A program made the position numbers and the translations under genes. Positions 1-7,303 of a DNA stretch of 30,687 bases are shown here, one piece after another. The DNA comes from Anaerolineaceae bacterium. GTDB lineage: Bacteria; Chloroflexota; Anaerolineae; Anaerolineales; Anaerolineaceae. The stretch's first letter is position 1. Each line of letters opens with the position of its first letter. The stretch spans positions 123,840 to 154,526 of the forward strand of contig DQHW01000009.1 in the NCBI GenBank assembly GCA_003524305.1, read 5' to 3'. The notes beneath the pieces are model-generated. The model worked only from the letters and a program-made list of their open reading frames with translations. It did not search any database and had not been told where the DNA came from.

Positions 1-29
1 TCCCCTAACATTAATGATTGATAACTAAT

Positions 30-59
30 AAAAAAAACCCCAAAGCATCAGCCTTGGGG
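30..59 (-). terminator. Intrinsic terminator of the first secreted-protein gene
   Basis: Read on the minus strand, a CCCCAA...TTGGGG stem with a GC-rich inner part is followed by eight T residues. It lies about 36 bp after the stop codon of the gene at 96-620. A near-identical copy follows the paralogous gene (755-786). Confidence 0.85.
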
Positions 60-95
60 AGTCTCAAACCACTACAGGAGGTAAAAAACTCAGGC

Positions 96-620
96 CTAAT
101 CTAGTGCTGTTGGTTCTACAGTCGGTTCTTCAGTTGCTGGCACACCGTAATTGCCAACGATCAATGCATACGTGCCGTTGCCGACACCACTGACCGTCGC
201 CCAGGTAGACCCTTCACCACCGGAGGGTATTTCAGTCTTGGTGGCCAGTCTCACCCATTGGGTGCCGTTCCACATGTATATACTACCGGTCCACATGTAA
301 TTATAAAACTTGTAGTCAAAGCTAATGCTGACGGTTTCTCCAGCTTTCAAATCGCTGACCTTGATCCCGCTGCCGCTGAACTGTCCTTCGCTCGGACCAA
401 AGCCGGTGGGGTAAACAAGTCCACCTTCTTCAAAAGTGCCCGGCAGGTATTGGGGACCCAAAACCAGCGCGGTATACTCCTCACCTTCAAATGAAGGCGT
501 CACCATCGGATCAGCCAGTTGGTTTACAGGATCAGCTATGGCAAACGCAAGGCTGAAACTCAAAGCTAACAATCCAACAACTAAAAGTGATGCAACAAAT
601 AACTTACCGGTTCTCTTCAT
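96..620 (-). CDS. Small secreted protein of unknown family (tandem paralog 1)
   Basis: This 174-residue protein has a clear Sec signal peptide: a basic MKR start, a hydrophobic stretch at about residues 7-27, and likely cleavage after AFA. I do not recognise the family. The mature part is rich in Gly, Thr and aromatic residues and looks like a small beta-sandwich. Residues 106-124 (YNYxWxG...WNGTQWV) and about 140-153 (TWAxxSGxGNGTYALI) match the paralog at 798-1310 closely. It has no cysteine. The C-terminal tail is rich in Glu, Pro and Thr. The start is supported by AAAGGAT upstream of the ATG, and a promoter-like pair lies at 658-684. Export is well supported; a sugar- or surface-binding role suggested by the Trp/Asn/Gly-rich core is only a guess. 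Confidence 0.75.
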   Translation of the reverse strand: MKRTGKLFVASLLVVGLLALSFSLAFAIADPVNQLADPMVTPSFEGEEYTALVLGPQYLPGTFEEGGLVYPTGFGPSEGQFSGSGIKVSDLKAGETVSISFDYKFYNYMWTGSIYMWNGTQWVRLATKTEIPSGGEGSTWATVSGVGNGTYALIVGNYGVPATEEPTVEPTALD

Positions 621-657
621 TTTTTATCCTTTTCTAATTCGGACTTATTTTGTCTTA

Positions 658-684
658 ATTATACGCAATAATTAGAAAAGTCAA
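658..684 (-). promoter_or_regulatory. Promoter of the first secreted-protein gene
   Basis: On the minus strand a -35 TTGACT (684-679) and a perfect -10 TATAAT (663-658) are separated by 15 bp, a little shorter than usual. They lie about 38 bp upstream of the start codon at 620. Confidence 0.6.
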
Positions 685-714
685 CCCCCAATTTTTTTCT
701 GTAAAAGAGACCCG

Positions 715-726
715 GGGATGCATCCC
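715..726. repeat. 12-bp palindrome between the secreted-protein paralogs
   Basis: GGGATGCATCCC is a perfect palindrome between the promoter of the downstream gene and the terminator of the upstream one. It could be a protein-binding site, but nothing else supports a function. Confidence 0.3.
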
Positions 727-754
727 TCCACTAACATTATTGATTGATAACTAA

Positions 755-786
755 TAAAAAATAACCCCAAAGCATCAGCTTTGGGG
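755..786 (-). terminator. Intrinsic terminator of the second secreted-protein gene
   Basis: On the minus strand CCCCAAAGC-TGAT-GCTTTGGGG forms a perfect 9-bp stem with a four-base loop, followed by a T-rich tail. Stem, loop and the roughly 30 bp beyond it match the terminator region at 1-59 almost base for base, so the duplicated unit included the terminator. Confidence 0.88.
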
Positions 787-797
787 TTTGGAAAAAA

Positions 798-1310
798 TTA
801 TACGTCAGGTAATTCGGTAGGTGAAGACATCTCTTGCGGACCCCAGTAATACATGATCAACGCATAAGTGCCGTTTCCCAAACCCGATGCACATGCCCAG
901 GTTGTAGCCGCAGGATCTGACGTAAAGGTTGTGGCTTGTTTTACCCATTGGGTGCCATTCCACAAAAAGACATTTCCTGCCCATTTGTAGTTGTAGAGAT
1001 TAAATTCAAAACAGACTTGAACTTTTTCTTTGCCTGAAAGACCGTTAACCAATACTCCGTTGCTGCCAAACTGTTCATCTGTGCGACCAACTGGAGCCAT
1101 CAATTGACTTTCGAGTTGCACAGCACCTTTCAAAAAACCTACTTCAACTACAGAACTGGTAAAGGTATCGCTGGTTTTCATAGGTGAAACAACCGGATCT
1201 CTCAAAGTCGGTGTCGTATCGATTTTTTTAGCAATGACCGGGCTAAACACCACCGCTACCAAACCTACAACAATCAACAAAACAAACATGCTTTTGAATG
1301 CTTTTTTCAT
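798..1310 (-). CDS. Small secreted protein of unknown family (tandem paralog 2)
   Basis: This 170-residue paralog of the 96-620 product has a signal peptide with a hydrophobic core at about residues 8-26 and likely cleavage near VIA. The same core is present: LYNYKWAG, WNGTQWV, TWACASGLGNGTYALI. It has exactly two cysteines, C100 and C140. In the paralog the matching positions are Ser100 and Thr142, so both are missing together, as expected for a disulfide gained or lost as a unit. AGAGGA lies just before the ATG. The function is unknown; export and paralogy are clear from the sequence. Confidence 0.75.
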   Translation of the reverse strand: MKKAFKSMFVLLIVVGLVAVVFSPVIAKKIDTTPTLRDPVVSPMKTSDTFTSSVVEVGFLKGAVQLESQLMAPVGRTDEQFGSNGVLVNGLSGKEKVQVCFEFNLYNYKWAGNVFLWNGTQWVKQATTFTSDPAATTWACASGLGNGTYALIMYYWGPQEMSSPTELPDV

Positions 1311-1442
1311 ACTTTTTCCTCTCTATTGCTCTAAACAAGGACAGATAAATTAGTTTATTATCATAATTATTACGATTGAATAAAGAGAAGATAAATTCAG
1401 CATAAAAAGGTCCGAATACGCAATAAATAGACGCTTAAACCT

Positions 1443-1464
1443 GATAACATGTCATATTGTTATC
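1443..1464. repeat. Inverted repeat GATAACA-N8-TGTTATC
   Basis: Two perfect 7-bp arms are separated by 8 bp. The spacing suits a dimeric regulator operator. It lies about 105 bp upstream of the nitroreductase -10 box and could serve either divergent gene. Confidence 0.35.
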
Positions 1465-1568
1465 TGAGGGGATTCCAAACTGGCAGCTTCCAAGGATTAC
1501 ATGGATTAGAAATTAAAATGCTTGTTGATTTACGGTAAATTAATACCTATCTGCTCGATCCATGGTAG

Positions 1569-1574
1569 TATAAT
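1569..1574 (+). promoter_or_regulatory. -10 box of the nitroreductase gene
   Basis: A consensus TATAAT lies 40 bp before the start codon. No good -35 hexamer is visible at 16-18 bp. Confidence 0.45.
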
Positions 1575-1614
1575 AGAAGTAGTACATAATTTCTATTTCA
1601 ATTAAGGATAAATC

Positions 1615-2256
1615 ATGGATATATACCAGGCTTTCCAAAACCGGCAAACCATTCGCGATTTTGAACAAACCAATGGCGTTCCGCGGATGCTTGACCCGGC
1701 TCTTGTAAACAAACTTATCCAGGCTGGCTTTTCAGCTCCCACCAACGACCACATGCGCGACTGGCACTTCGTGCTTCTCAACGATCTTGAAAAACGCAGT
1801 CAACTTGTTTCAGAAGTGGTCTCGCCAATCAGCCAAAAACGCGCGGAAAACATCATCAACCGTTGGGGTCTTACCGATGCTGTTCAACGAGAAATGTATT
1901 TGCAGGGCATTCCGCGGCAGTTTTCAATGCTCAATAATTGCGGCTGCCTGATACTGCCGTTGTACCGGCAGGATCTTCCGCTGCTCAAACCCAAAAACTT
2001 GTCAGCCCTCAATTACTTCGTTTCTATCTGGTTGTGTATTGAGAACATCTTTAATGCCGCCTCTGCAGAGGGTGTTTACGGCGTCGTACGCATCCCCGCA
2101 CCTGAAGAAAGCAAGATCGTGAAAACCAGGCTCAACATCCCTGCCAATTATGAATTTCCCTGCTGGATAGCCCTCGGCTACCCTGCCCCAGACACCCAAC
2201 GCGCCCGACAGGTGAGCATAGACATTGATACTCGTATCCACCAAAACCAATGGTAA
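1615..2256 (+). CDS. Nitroreductase-family FMN-dependent oxidoreductase
   Basis: This 213-residue protein fits the usual length of the family, which forms FMN-binding homodimers that reduce nitro compounds, quinones or flavins with NAD(P)H. The N-terminal signature is clear: FQNRQTIRDF (residues 7-16) corresponds to the FMN-phosphate-binding R-R-S-x-R-x-F segment. APTNDHMRDWHFVLL (41-55) matches the family's APSxxNxQPWxF segment, although the usual Asn-Gln-Pro is changed. The C-terminal IALGYPAP also fits. AAGGA precedes the ATG by seven bases. The gene is monocistronic, with its own -10 box and a strong terminator (2295-2331). The true substrate cannot be read from the sequence. Confidence 0.85.
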   Translation: MDIYQAFQNRQTIRDFEQTNGVPRMLDPALVNKLIQAGFSAPTNDHMRDWHFVLLNDLEKRSQLVSEVVSPISQKRAENIINRWGLTDAVQREMYLQGIPRQFSMLNNCGCLILPLYRQDLPLLKPKNLSALNYFVSIWLCIENIFNAASAEGVYGVVRIPAPEESKIVKTRLNIPANYEFPCWIALGYPAPDTQRARQVSIDIDTRIHQNQW

Positions 2257-2294
2257 ATGAAAGAAAACCACGAATCGATCTGCTCTCAATAGAT

Positions 2295-2331
2295 AAAGCC
2301 GTTTTGAGAATAAATATCTCAAAACGGCTTT
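2295..2331 (+). terminator. Terminator-like hairpin between nitroreductase and chemotaxis genes
   Basis: AAAGCCGTTTTGAGA pairs perfectly over 15 bp with TCTCAAAACGGCTTT around a 7-base loop. The U tail on the plus strand is short because the T run is part of the stem. On the minus strand the hairpin lies 39 bp past the chemotaxis gene stop, so it may serve both convergent genes. Confidence 0.8.
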
Positions 2332-2369
2332 ACATTTCAGCCTAATTACTGATTACTTATCACAAATCA

Positions 2370-3989
2370 CTATAATTTAAACCTGCCAACCACGCTGTTC
2401 AACTGCTGTGCCAGGTTTGCCAATGCTGTCGCGGATTGAGTCACTTCAGCCATTTGGGCTGCCATCTCCTCCGTGGATGCTGAAACCTCTTCCACCGCTG
2501 CGGAATTCTCTTCTGACACCGAAGCGATGTTTTCCACTGCCATTGAAACCTCACCGGAAGATGCTGCCATTTCTTCTGTTGAGGCTGTATTCTGTTCCAC
2601 CACGGCTGACACAGTATCCACTGCCGCTACCAGTTCGTTGGCAGAGGCGGCCATTTCTTCGGCTGCAGACGCAGCCGCATCGGCTTCTTTTTTCAACCGC
2701 AGCGAAACCTGGTCGATGGCAGTTAATGCTAATCCAGCCTTCTCAGCGGTTCCAAGTCCAATTTCCACTTCACTGGCGCCTTCTTCCATGGCGAGGACAG
2801 CTTCATTTACTGTGTCCTGGATCCCCTTCACCAGTTCGTTGATCTCTCTGGCTGAAGTGGAAGAGCGCTCTGCGAGCTTACGCACTTCATCTGCAACAAC
2901 GGCAAAACCTTTGCCCGCTTCACCTGCACGGGCAGCTTCAATCGCCGCATTCAAAGCAAGCAAGTTTGTCTGCGATGCAATATCTTCGATCATTGATGTG
3001 ATCGCGCCAATTTCGCTTGAACGTTTGCCCATCTCTTGAACTTTGGCCGCAGATTGGCCTACTTTATCTTTAATCCGCACCATACCGTTGAGGGTATCTG
3101 TCACCGTTTTTGAACCTTCGCTGGCGGCTGCAGCCGCTTGTTCAGATTCACGCACAACAGCCTCGGCATTACCCGCGACCTGATTGATCACGTTGGATAT
3201 TTGGTTTGTGATCTCAGCAGCTTGATTGGTAGCACTGGCCTGTTCTTGAGCCCCGTGCGCCACACCGTCGATTGCCCGAGTCATCTGTTCAACTGATAAT
3301 GCAGTTTTATTTACAGACTCAGTTTGCTGATTAATGCCCGAAGCCACCTGTTGGATGGTTCTGGCTATTTGGTTAATGGCTTCTGATGATTCGCTGGCTG
3401 CATTCGCCAATAACAGCGAAGAGGTATTCAATTCACCGGCGTTCTCTTCAAGTTGTTGGATGATCTGGTGCAAGTCGCCGGTCATCTTGACCATGCTGTG
3501 TCCCAATTCATCCTTATCGCCATAGGGTTCAATTTTCACGGTTAGATCACCACCCGCAATTAATGCCATTTGATCGGCCATATAAGCAAGATAACCTTGC
3601 GCTCCACCCAAAGCCCGGCCAATCGCGCCAAATTCATCTTTGCGTGAATTATTGCGCTGCTTTACTTCAGTTGAAAGTTCTCGTGAGAGGTCACCGGTTT
3701 TCAATCGATTTAAAGACCCTGTGAATATTCTTACCGGTTTAAGAATATTTTGCGCAACAAGAAAAGCAGCTCCCACTCCCATTAATATGCTGATGAAACT
3801 GCCAATGATTACGATCATTAGAGCAAGATTAAGCTTGGCGGCCATCTCAGGCTGGGATGCCCCTGCCGTTTGCACAGCAGAACGAAAAACAAAGTATTCA
3901 GCCAATGCTATTCCCAAGACAAACACAATTAGATTACCTGCAATGATAAAAATCTTTCCCCGAATGGTTAAGTGATCAAGAAACCTCAT
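2370..3989 (-). CDS. Methyl-accepting chemotaxis protein without a sizeable periplasmic sensor
   Basis: This 539-residue receptor signals to a CheA/CheW complex. Two membrane segments lie at about residues 11-34 and 54-79, with only about 20 residues between them, so no folded extracellular ligand domain is present. HAMP-like sequence follows at about 78-130, and a second HAMP-like unit may lie at about 132-178 (GGDLTV...DELG). A long helical region leads to the conserved hairpin tip at about 335-375, with NAAIEAARAGEAGKGFAVVA. Ala/Glu/Ser-rich heptads that could carry methylation sites flank the tip. GGAGG precedes the ATG. No che or flagellar gene is nearby. The family is certain; the signal sensed is unknown and is probably intramembrane or cytoplasmic. 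Confidence 0.93.
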   Translation of the reverse strand: MRFLDHLTIRGKIFIIAGNLIVFVLGIALAEYFVFRSAVQTAGASQPEMAAKLNLALMIVIIGSFISILMGVGAAFLVAQNILKPVRIFTGSLNRLKTGDLSRELSTEVKQRNNSRKDEFGAIGRALGGAQGYLAYMADQMALIAGGDLTVKIEPYGDKDELGHSMVKMTGDLHQIIQQLEENAGELNTSSLLLANAASESSEAINQIARTIQQVASGINQQTESVNKTALSVEQMTRAIDGVAHGAQEQASATNQAAEITNQISNVINQVAGNAEAVVRESEQAAAAASEGSKTVTDTLNGMVRIKDKVGQSAAKVQEMGKRSSEIGAITSMIEDIASQTNLLALNAAIEAARAGEAGKGFAVVADEVRKLAERSSTSAREINELVKGIQDTVNEAVLAMEEGASEVEIGLGTAEKAGLALTAIDQVSLRLKKEADAAASAAEEMAASANELVAAVDTVSAVVEQNTASTEEMAASSGEVSMAVENIASVSEENSAAVEEVSASTEEMAAQMAEVTQSATALANLAQQLNSVVGRFKL

Positions 3990-4097
3990 TTACGCCTCCG
4001 AACGATCCGATTCTATCGAATTCATAAAAACATTAGATTAGGATATTTCAACTTCAAAATTTCTAAAATAGCCAGGCGTTTAAATTCTAAAAATATT

Positions 4098-4138
4098 TTG
4101 CAAAACAACAACATCTATATTGCATGATTGTTTTGCAA
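4098..4138. repeat. 11-bp inverted repeat TTGCAAAACAA/TTGTTTTGCAA
   Basis: The arms are perfect and separated by 19 bp. It lies about 110 bp upstream of the chemotaxis receptor gene and about 240 bp upstream of the degV-family gene. It could be an operator or the stem of a small RNA. There is no U tract directly after either arm, so a terminator is less likely. Confidence 0.45.
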
Positions 4139-4156
4139 CTTTTATATTAATCAAAA

Positions 4157-4259
4157 AGGAGTCTAATTTATGTAAACAATGGGTAAATTATCAGTTTGCA
4201 ATTATGAAAACCAACAAACCGGTGGATTTTTCCAATTTTTGAAATATCGACGCTTTTGA
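4157..4259 (+). other. Shine-Dalgarno followed by ATG-TAA and a possible 26-codon ORF
   Basis: AGGAG (4157-4161) is spaced 8 bases from an ATG at 4170 that is immediately followed by TAA. Four bases after this stop codon a second ATG (4179) opens a 26-residue frame beginning MGKLSVCNY and ending in an aromatic/basic tail (FFQFLKYRRF), with a TGA at 4257-4259. The second ATG is too far from the Shine-Dalgarno for direct initiation but could be reached by reinitiation. This is a weak prediction. Confidence 0.2.
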
Positions 4260-4327
4260 ACCCATTAGGTGTTAATTTGTACATATAAGTAGGTCTCAAG
4301 TCACATTTTAGATTTTTGCTCTTTGTG

Positions 4328-4333
4328 TATAAT
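4328..4333 (+). promoter_or_regulatory. -10 box of the degV-family gene
   Basis: A consensus TATAAT lies 46 bp before the ATG at 4380. The -35 region is poor. Confidence 0.5.
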
Positions 4334-4379
4334 ACGGCTAATCATTTTCAACATCTTATATTTTTTAGAGGAATCATTT

Positions 4380-5234
4380 ATGTCAAAAATACAAGTTGTA
4401 ACAGATACCGATTCAAATCTGACACTTGAATTGGCAAAAAAATACGGCATTCTTCTGGTGCCCATCACCATCCAATTCGGTGAAGAATCCTTCGCCGATA
4501 ATATTGAAATCCAAAATCCAGCCCTTTTTGAAAAAATCGACAAACTTGGAAAGCTGCCCACCACTGCTGCTCCTTCACCTGCAGCCTTTGCCAAGACATT
4601 CCACGCTTCATTTGATGCCGGAGCAGACTCCATTATATGCATCACCGTGGGCAGCAAAATCAGCCGCACCTATGAATCAGCATTAAATGCCGTGGAAGAA
4701 TTTCCAGGCAAAAAGATCACCGTGATTGATTCAGAATTTTTAAGCATGGGTCAAGGTTACATGGCCATCACAGCCGTAGAAATGATCAACGCAGGTGCCA
4801 ATCATGAAGATACGGTGGCAAAAGTACGCAGCCTCATCCCGCGATGTGTACTTTATGGGTCGCTTTCAACCTTAAAATACCTCGCCTTGGGCGGCCGTGT
4901 CAGCAACCTGGCCGCCAGCATGGCAAACATGCTCAATATTCGCCCAATCCTTTGCATGCGTGAAGGTAAACTTGATCTGCTCGAAAAAGTCCGCACACGA
5001 AAAGTTGCCATGGATCGTTTAGTGGAACTGCTGGTGAATGCTGTGGTTGACAAATCCATTGATCGCATCTGCATCATTCACGTATTAAATTTGGAAGATG
5101 CCGAATTCCTCAAGTCAAAATTATCAGAAAAACTTGCTCTTCCGGCTCAAGTAGATTTTATCGATTTTGGTCCCGGTTTATCTGTGCATGCAGGCGTTGG
5201 CCTGGTGGGTGCGGTCATACTCACTGGAGAATAA
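4380..5234 (+). CDS. DegV-family fatty-acid-binding protein
   Basis: This 284-residue protein has the usual DegV length. DegV/FakB proteins hold a fatty acid for phosphorylation by a partner kinase (FakA), which feeds it into phospholipid synthesis. Family signatures are VVTDTDSNLT (6-15), TTAAPSPAAF (61-70), ITVGSKISRTYES (88-100, the segment that contacts the lipid head group in relatives), and YLALGGRVS and RPILCMREGKL in the second half. I chose the ATG at 4380 because AGAGGA sits 8-9 bases upstream and the family normally starts about here; an upstream in-frame ATG at 4323 overlaps the -10 box. No FakA kinase gene is in the window. The strong terminator at 5252-5286 ends the transcript. 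Confidence 0.88.
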   Translation: MSKIQVVTDTDSNLTLELAKKYGILLVPITIQFGEESFADNIEIQNPALFEKIDKLGKLPTTAAPSPAAFAKTFHASFDAGADSIICITVGSKISRTYESALNAVEEFPGKKITVIDSEFLSMGQGYMAITAVEMINAGANHEDTVAKVRSLIPRCVLYGSLSTLKYLALGGRVSNLAASMANMLNIRPILCMREGKLDLLEKVRTRKVAMDRLVELLVNAVVDKSIDRICIIHVLNLEDAEFLKSKLSEKLALPAQVDFIDFGPGLSVHAGVGLVGAVILTGE

Positions 5235-5251
5235 AAGTAACCATTTAACAC

Positions 5252-5292
5252 AAAAGGGATCCGCTTATGAAATGCGGATCCCTTTTTATTTA
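5252..5292 (+). terminator. Intrinsic terminator after the degV-family gene
   Basis: A perfect 13-bp stem (AAAAGGGATCCGC / GCGGATCCCTTTT) with a 9-base loop is followed by a T-rich tail on the plus strand. On the minus strand it lies just after the YwbE-family stop and could act for that transcript as well. Confidence 0.88.
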
Positions 5293-5302
5293 TTATCAAT
5301 AA

Positions 5303-5506
5303 TTATTGAATGATTTTCTGAACTCTTCCGACTTTTCCGCCGACCAAGACTACCTTGATGCCATATGGATGGATCGGACTTTTAGTAAGCAGTTTCACAA
5401 CCACACCTTCGGTGAGTTCCCCTGTCGGCTGGTTTTGCTTTTCGATAACCGCCACCCGTGTGCCAATCTGGATTTCACTCCGCTTCGGAGTGGCTTCTGT
5501 CATCAT
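5303..5506 (-). CDS. ywbE: YwbE-family protein (DUF2196)
   Basis: This 67-residue protein matches the YwbE family from memory: an N-terminal IGTRVAVIEKQ segment, TGELTEGVVVKLLT, then SPIHPYGIKV and GKVGRVQKI. The conserved H-P-x-GIKV-x-L and G-x-VGRVQ elements are all visible, and the length is normal. The fold is probably a small KOW-like beta barrel, but no function is known to me. The start overlaps the stop of the helicase gene by one base (TAATG), so translation is almost certainly coupled. Two adjacent ATG codons could each be the start. The coupling suggests a role with RNA or the helicase, which is inference. Confidence 0.82.
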   Translation of the reverse strand: MMTEATPKRSEIQIGTRVAVIEKQNQPTGELTEGVVVKLLTKSPIHPYGIKVVLVGGKVGRVQKIIQ

Positions 5507-7203
5507 TAATCAGCCAACCGTAACAATACGGGTTTACCACGCAAACGATATTTGCCTTCGCTGGCTTTCAATACCATCTTGACGTGCTGTTCGGCTACAT
5601 CGACAAAAGTGTGATCGCTGCGGATGTCTATTTCGCCAATGGCTCTTCCGGGAATGCCTGATTCACTGGCAATTGCACCAACCACATCTCCGGGTCGGAT
5701 TCCGTTAGTATTGCCAAGGTTCATCCATAAACGAACCATGCCAGATTCTTTCGTTCCGCCGCGGGCAGGTCTTTTTTGATCTGAGCTTGCTCCTGAACCG
5801 GAACTGGTTTTTGAGTTCCATTTTTCGCGCTGTCTGTCGTTGCCCGCGCGTCGATCATCAAGTCTTTTGTACTTGCTTTCTTGTGCAGGTTCCTGAATCT
5901 CTTTGGTTGAGATGGTGCCTTCACCCGCACGAACAAGACGAATTGCGGCCACTGCAATTTCCACCGGGGAGAGCCCCAGTTCATTCATGCGCCCGACAAA
6001 TTCACGTTCGGCTGGGGTCACCCCGGCCAACAATTGTTCTGAAATTCGATTGATCAAACGATCTTCACGTCTGGCTTTCACAGCATCCACAGAAGGAAGT
6101 GAGAACTCAATCATGGGTTGTTTGGTGTAGGCTTGAATTTGATTTAATCTGCCACGTTCTTTGGGTGTCAAAAAGGTAACAGCAATACCTTTCTTTCCGG
6201 CGCGGCCGGTTCTGCCGATGCGGTGAACATAATCTTCAGCATCTGCAGGCACGTCATAATTGAAGACATGTGAAACGCCGGCAATATCCAGACCGCGGGC
6301 GGCCACATCCGTGGCGACCATGAGCGAGATCTGTCCTTGTCGGAATTTGTTCAAAACCTGTTCACGGCGTGCCTGGTTAAGGTCGCCGTGCAACGAGTCA
6401 GAGGGAAATCCCATTTGAATCAACTGGTCAGCCAATTCCTGGGCTCGCGCCTTGGTACGGGCAAAGATCAATCCGCTGTTCACATCTTCGGTTTCCAATA
6501 GTCTGGTAAGGGCTGAAAGTTTGTTTTCTTCGTGAATGCGGCAGTAACGTTGTTCAGTATCTGCCACAGTCAAATGCTCTGGGCTTACCGAAATTCTGGC
6601 AGGTTCTTTGAGATATCGATTGGCCAGTTTCTGAATTGCCTGGGGTAATGTAGCACTGAAAAGTGCAATCTGTTTTTCTTCTGATAATTCTTTGAGAATA
6701 AGTTCAACGTCATCAATGAACCCCATGGCCAACATTTCATCGGCTTCATCAAGGATCAACATTTTTACATTATGCAAGCCAAGCACTTTCTGCTTGATCA
6801 AATCTAATAAACGACCAGGTGTTCCGACTACCACATCCACACCGCGATCCAACGCCCGGGTTTGGATGGTATAAGATTGACCACCATAAACCGCCAGCAC
6901 CTTGACACGGGTTTTTTGTGCCAACACTAGGGCAGCGTCTGCAACTTGTTTGGCCAACTCCCGGGTTGGTGCGAGGACCAATGCCTGTACTTTACCAGTT
7001 GAAGGTTCCAATTTCTGTAACAAAGGCAGCATAAAAGCAGCGGTCTTGCCGGTGCCTGTCTGTGCCTGCCCAATAACATCCCGACCTTCCAACAACAACG
7101 GGATTGCTGAACTTTGAATAGGGGTGGGTTCGATAAACCCCATCTTCTCAACTGCCTGCACAAATTCGGGCTGCAGGCCTAATGACTCAAAAGGTGAAAC
7201 CAT
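5506..7203 (-). CDS. deaD: DEAD-box ATP-dependent RNA helicase with DbpA/CsdA-type RNA-binding domain
   Basis: This 565-residue helicase unwinds RNA duplexes with ATP. The order is Q motif GFIEPTPIQ (22-30), motif I AQTGTGKT (47-54), PTRELA (79-84), GTPGR (127-131), DEAD (152-155), SAT (183-185), then ARGLDI and HRIGRTGRAG in the second RecA domain. A basic low-complexity linker is followed by a C-terminal DbpA-like RNA-binding fold (about 485-560: VRLWMNLG, GDVVGAI, IPGRAIG, FVDV). This matches CsdA/DeaD-type ribosome-assembly and cold-shock helicases. I chose the ATG at 7203 because AGGAG lies upstream and the Q motif is at the normal distance; longer in-frame extensions run through the leader hairpin. 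The leader carries a terminator-like structure. Confidence 0.93.
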   Translation of the reverse strand: MVSPFESLGLQPEFVQAVEKMGFIEPTPIQSSAIPLLLEGRDVIGQAQTGTGKTAAFMLPLLQKLEPSTGKVQALVLAPTRELAKQVADAALVLAQKTRVKVLAVYGGQSYTIQTRALDRGVDVVVGTPGRLLDLIKQKVLGLHNVKMLILDEADEMLAMGFIDDVELILKELSEEKQIALFSATLPQAIQKLANRYLKEPARISVSPEHLTVADTEQRYCRIHEENKLSALTRLLETEDVNSGLIFARTKARAQELADQLIQMGFPSDSLHGDLNQARREQVLNKFRQGQISLMVATDVAARGLDIAGVSHVFNYDVPADAEDYVHRIGRTGRAGKKGIAVTFLTPKERGRLNQIQAYTKQPMIEFSLPSVDAVKARREDRLINRISEQLLAGVTPAEREFVGRMNELGLSPVEIAVAAIRLVRAGEGTISTKEIQEPAQESKYKRLDDRRAGNDRQREKWNSKTSSGSGASSDQKRPARGGTKESGMVRLWMNLGNTNGIRPGDVVGAIASESGIPGRAIGEIDIRSDHTFVDVAEQHVKMVLKASEGKYRLRGKPVLLRLAD

Positions 7204-7225
7204 GTAAATACTCCTGTAAACACAC

Positions 7226-7258
7226 AAAAAAATACCCTTCCGGAACCGGCAGGGTATT
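7226..7258 (-). promoter_or_regulatory. Terminator-like hairpin (attenuator candidate) in the helicase leader
   Basis: On the minus strand AATACCCT...AGGGTATT forms an 8-bp stem enclosing CCGG/CCGG, followed by seven T residues. The run ends only about 22 bases before the helicase ATG and lies downstream of the -10 box at 7304-7312. It is therefore inside the transcript. A second small hairpin, GCGG-N8-CCGC (7282-7297), lies near the predicted transcript start. Confidence 0.7.
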
Positions 7259-7303
7259 AGACCAAGCGCGATTAACAACCTGCGGTGAAAATTCCGCTTT
7301 TCA

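Larger units (their letters stand above)
1311..1614. other. 304-bp AT-rich spacer with an inverted repeat
   Basis: This divergent spacer lies between the second secreted-protein gene and the nitroreductase gene. I find no convincing open reading frame. It contains a 7-bp inverted repeat GATAACA/TGTTATC at 1443-1464 and a -10-like TATAAT at 1569-1574 for the nitroreductase gene. Several AT-rich -10-like hexamers face the minus-strand gene, but none has a good -35. Confidence 0.5.
3990..4379. other. 390-bp AT-rich spacer with an inverted repeat and a possible tiny ORF
   Basis: This is the divergent spacer between the chemotaxis receptor and degV-family genes. It contains an 11-bp inverted repeat (4098-4138), a strong Shine-Dalgarno followed by ATG-TAA (4157-4175), a possible 26-codon ORF at 4179-4259, and a consensus -10 box for the degV-family gene (4328-4333). 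I see no known RNA family. Confidence 0.5.

Noticed and set aside
2473..3039. Long open frame (188 codons) on the plus strand inside the chemotaxis receptor gene
   Set aside because: It is antisense to a conserved coding sequence. Its Ala/Ser-rich composition mirrors the helical receptor, and it lacks a plausible ribosome site.
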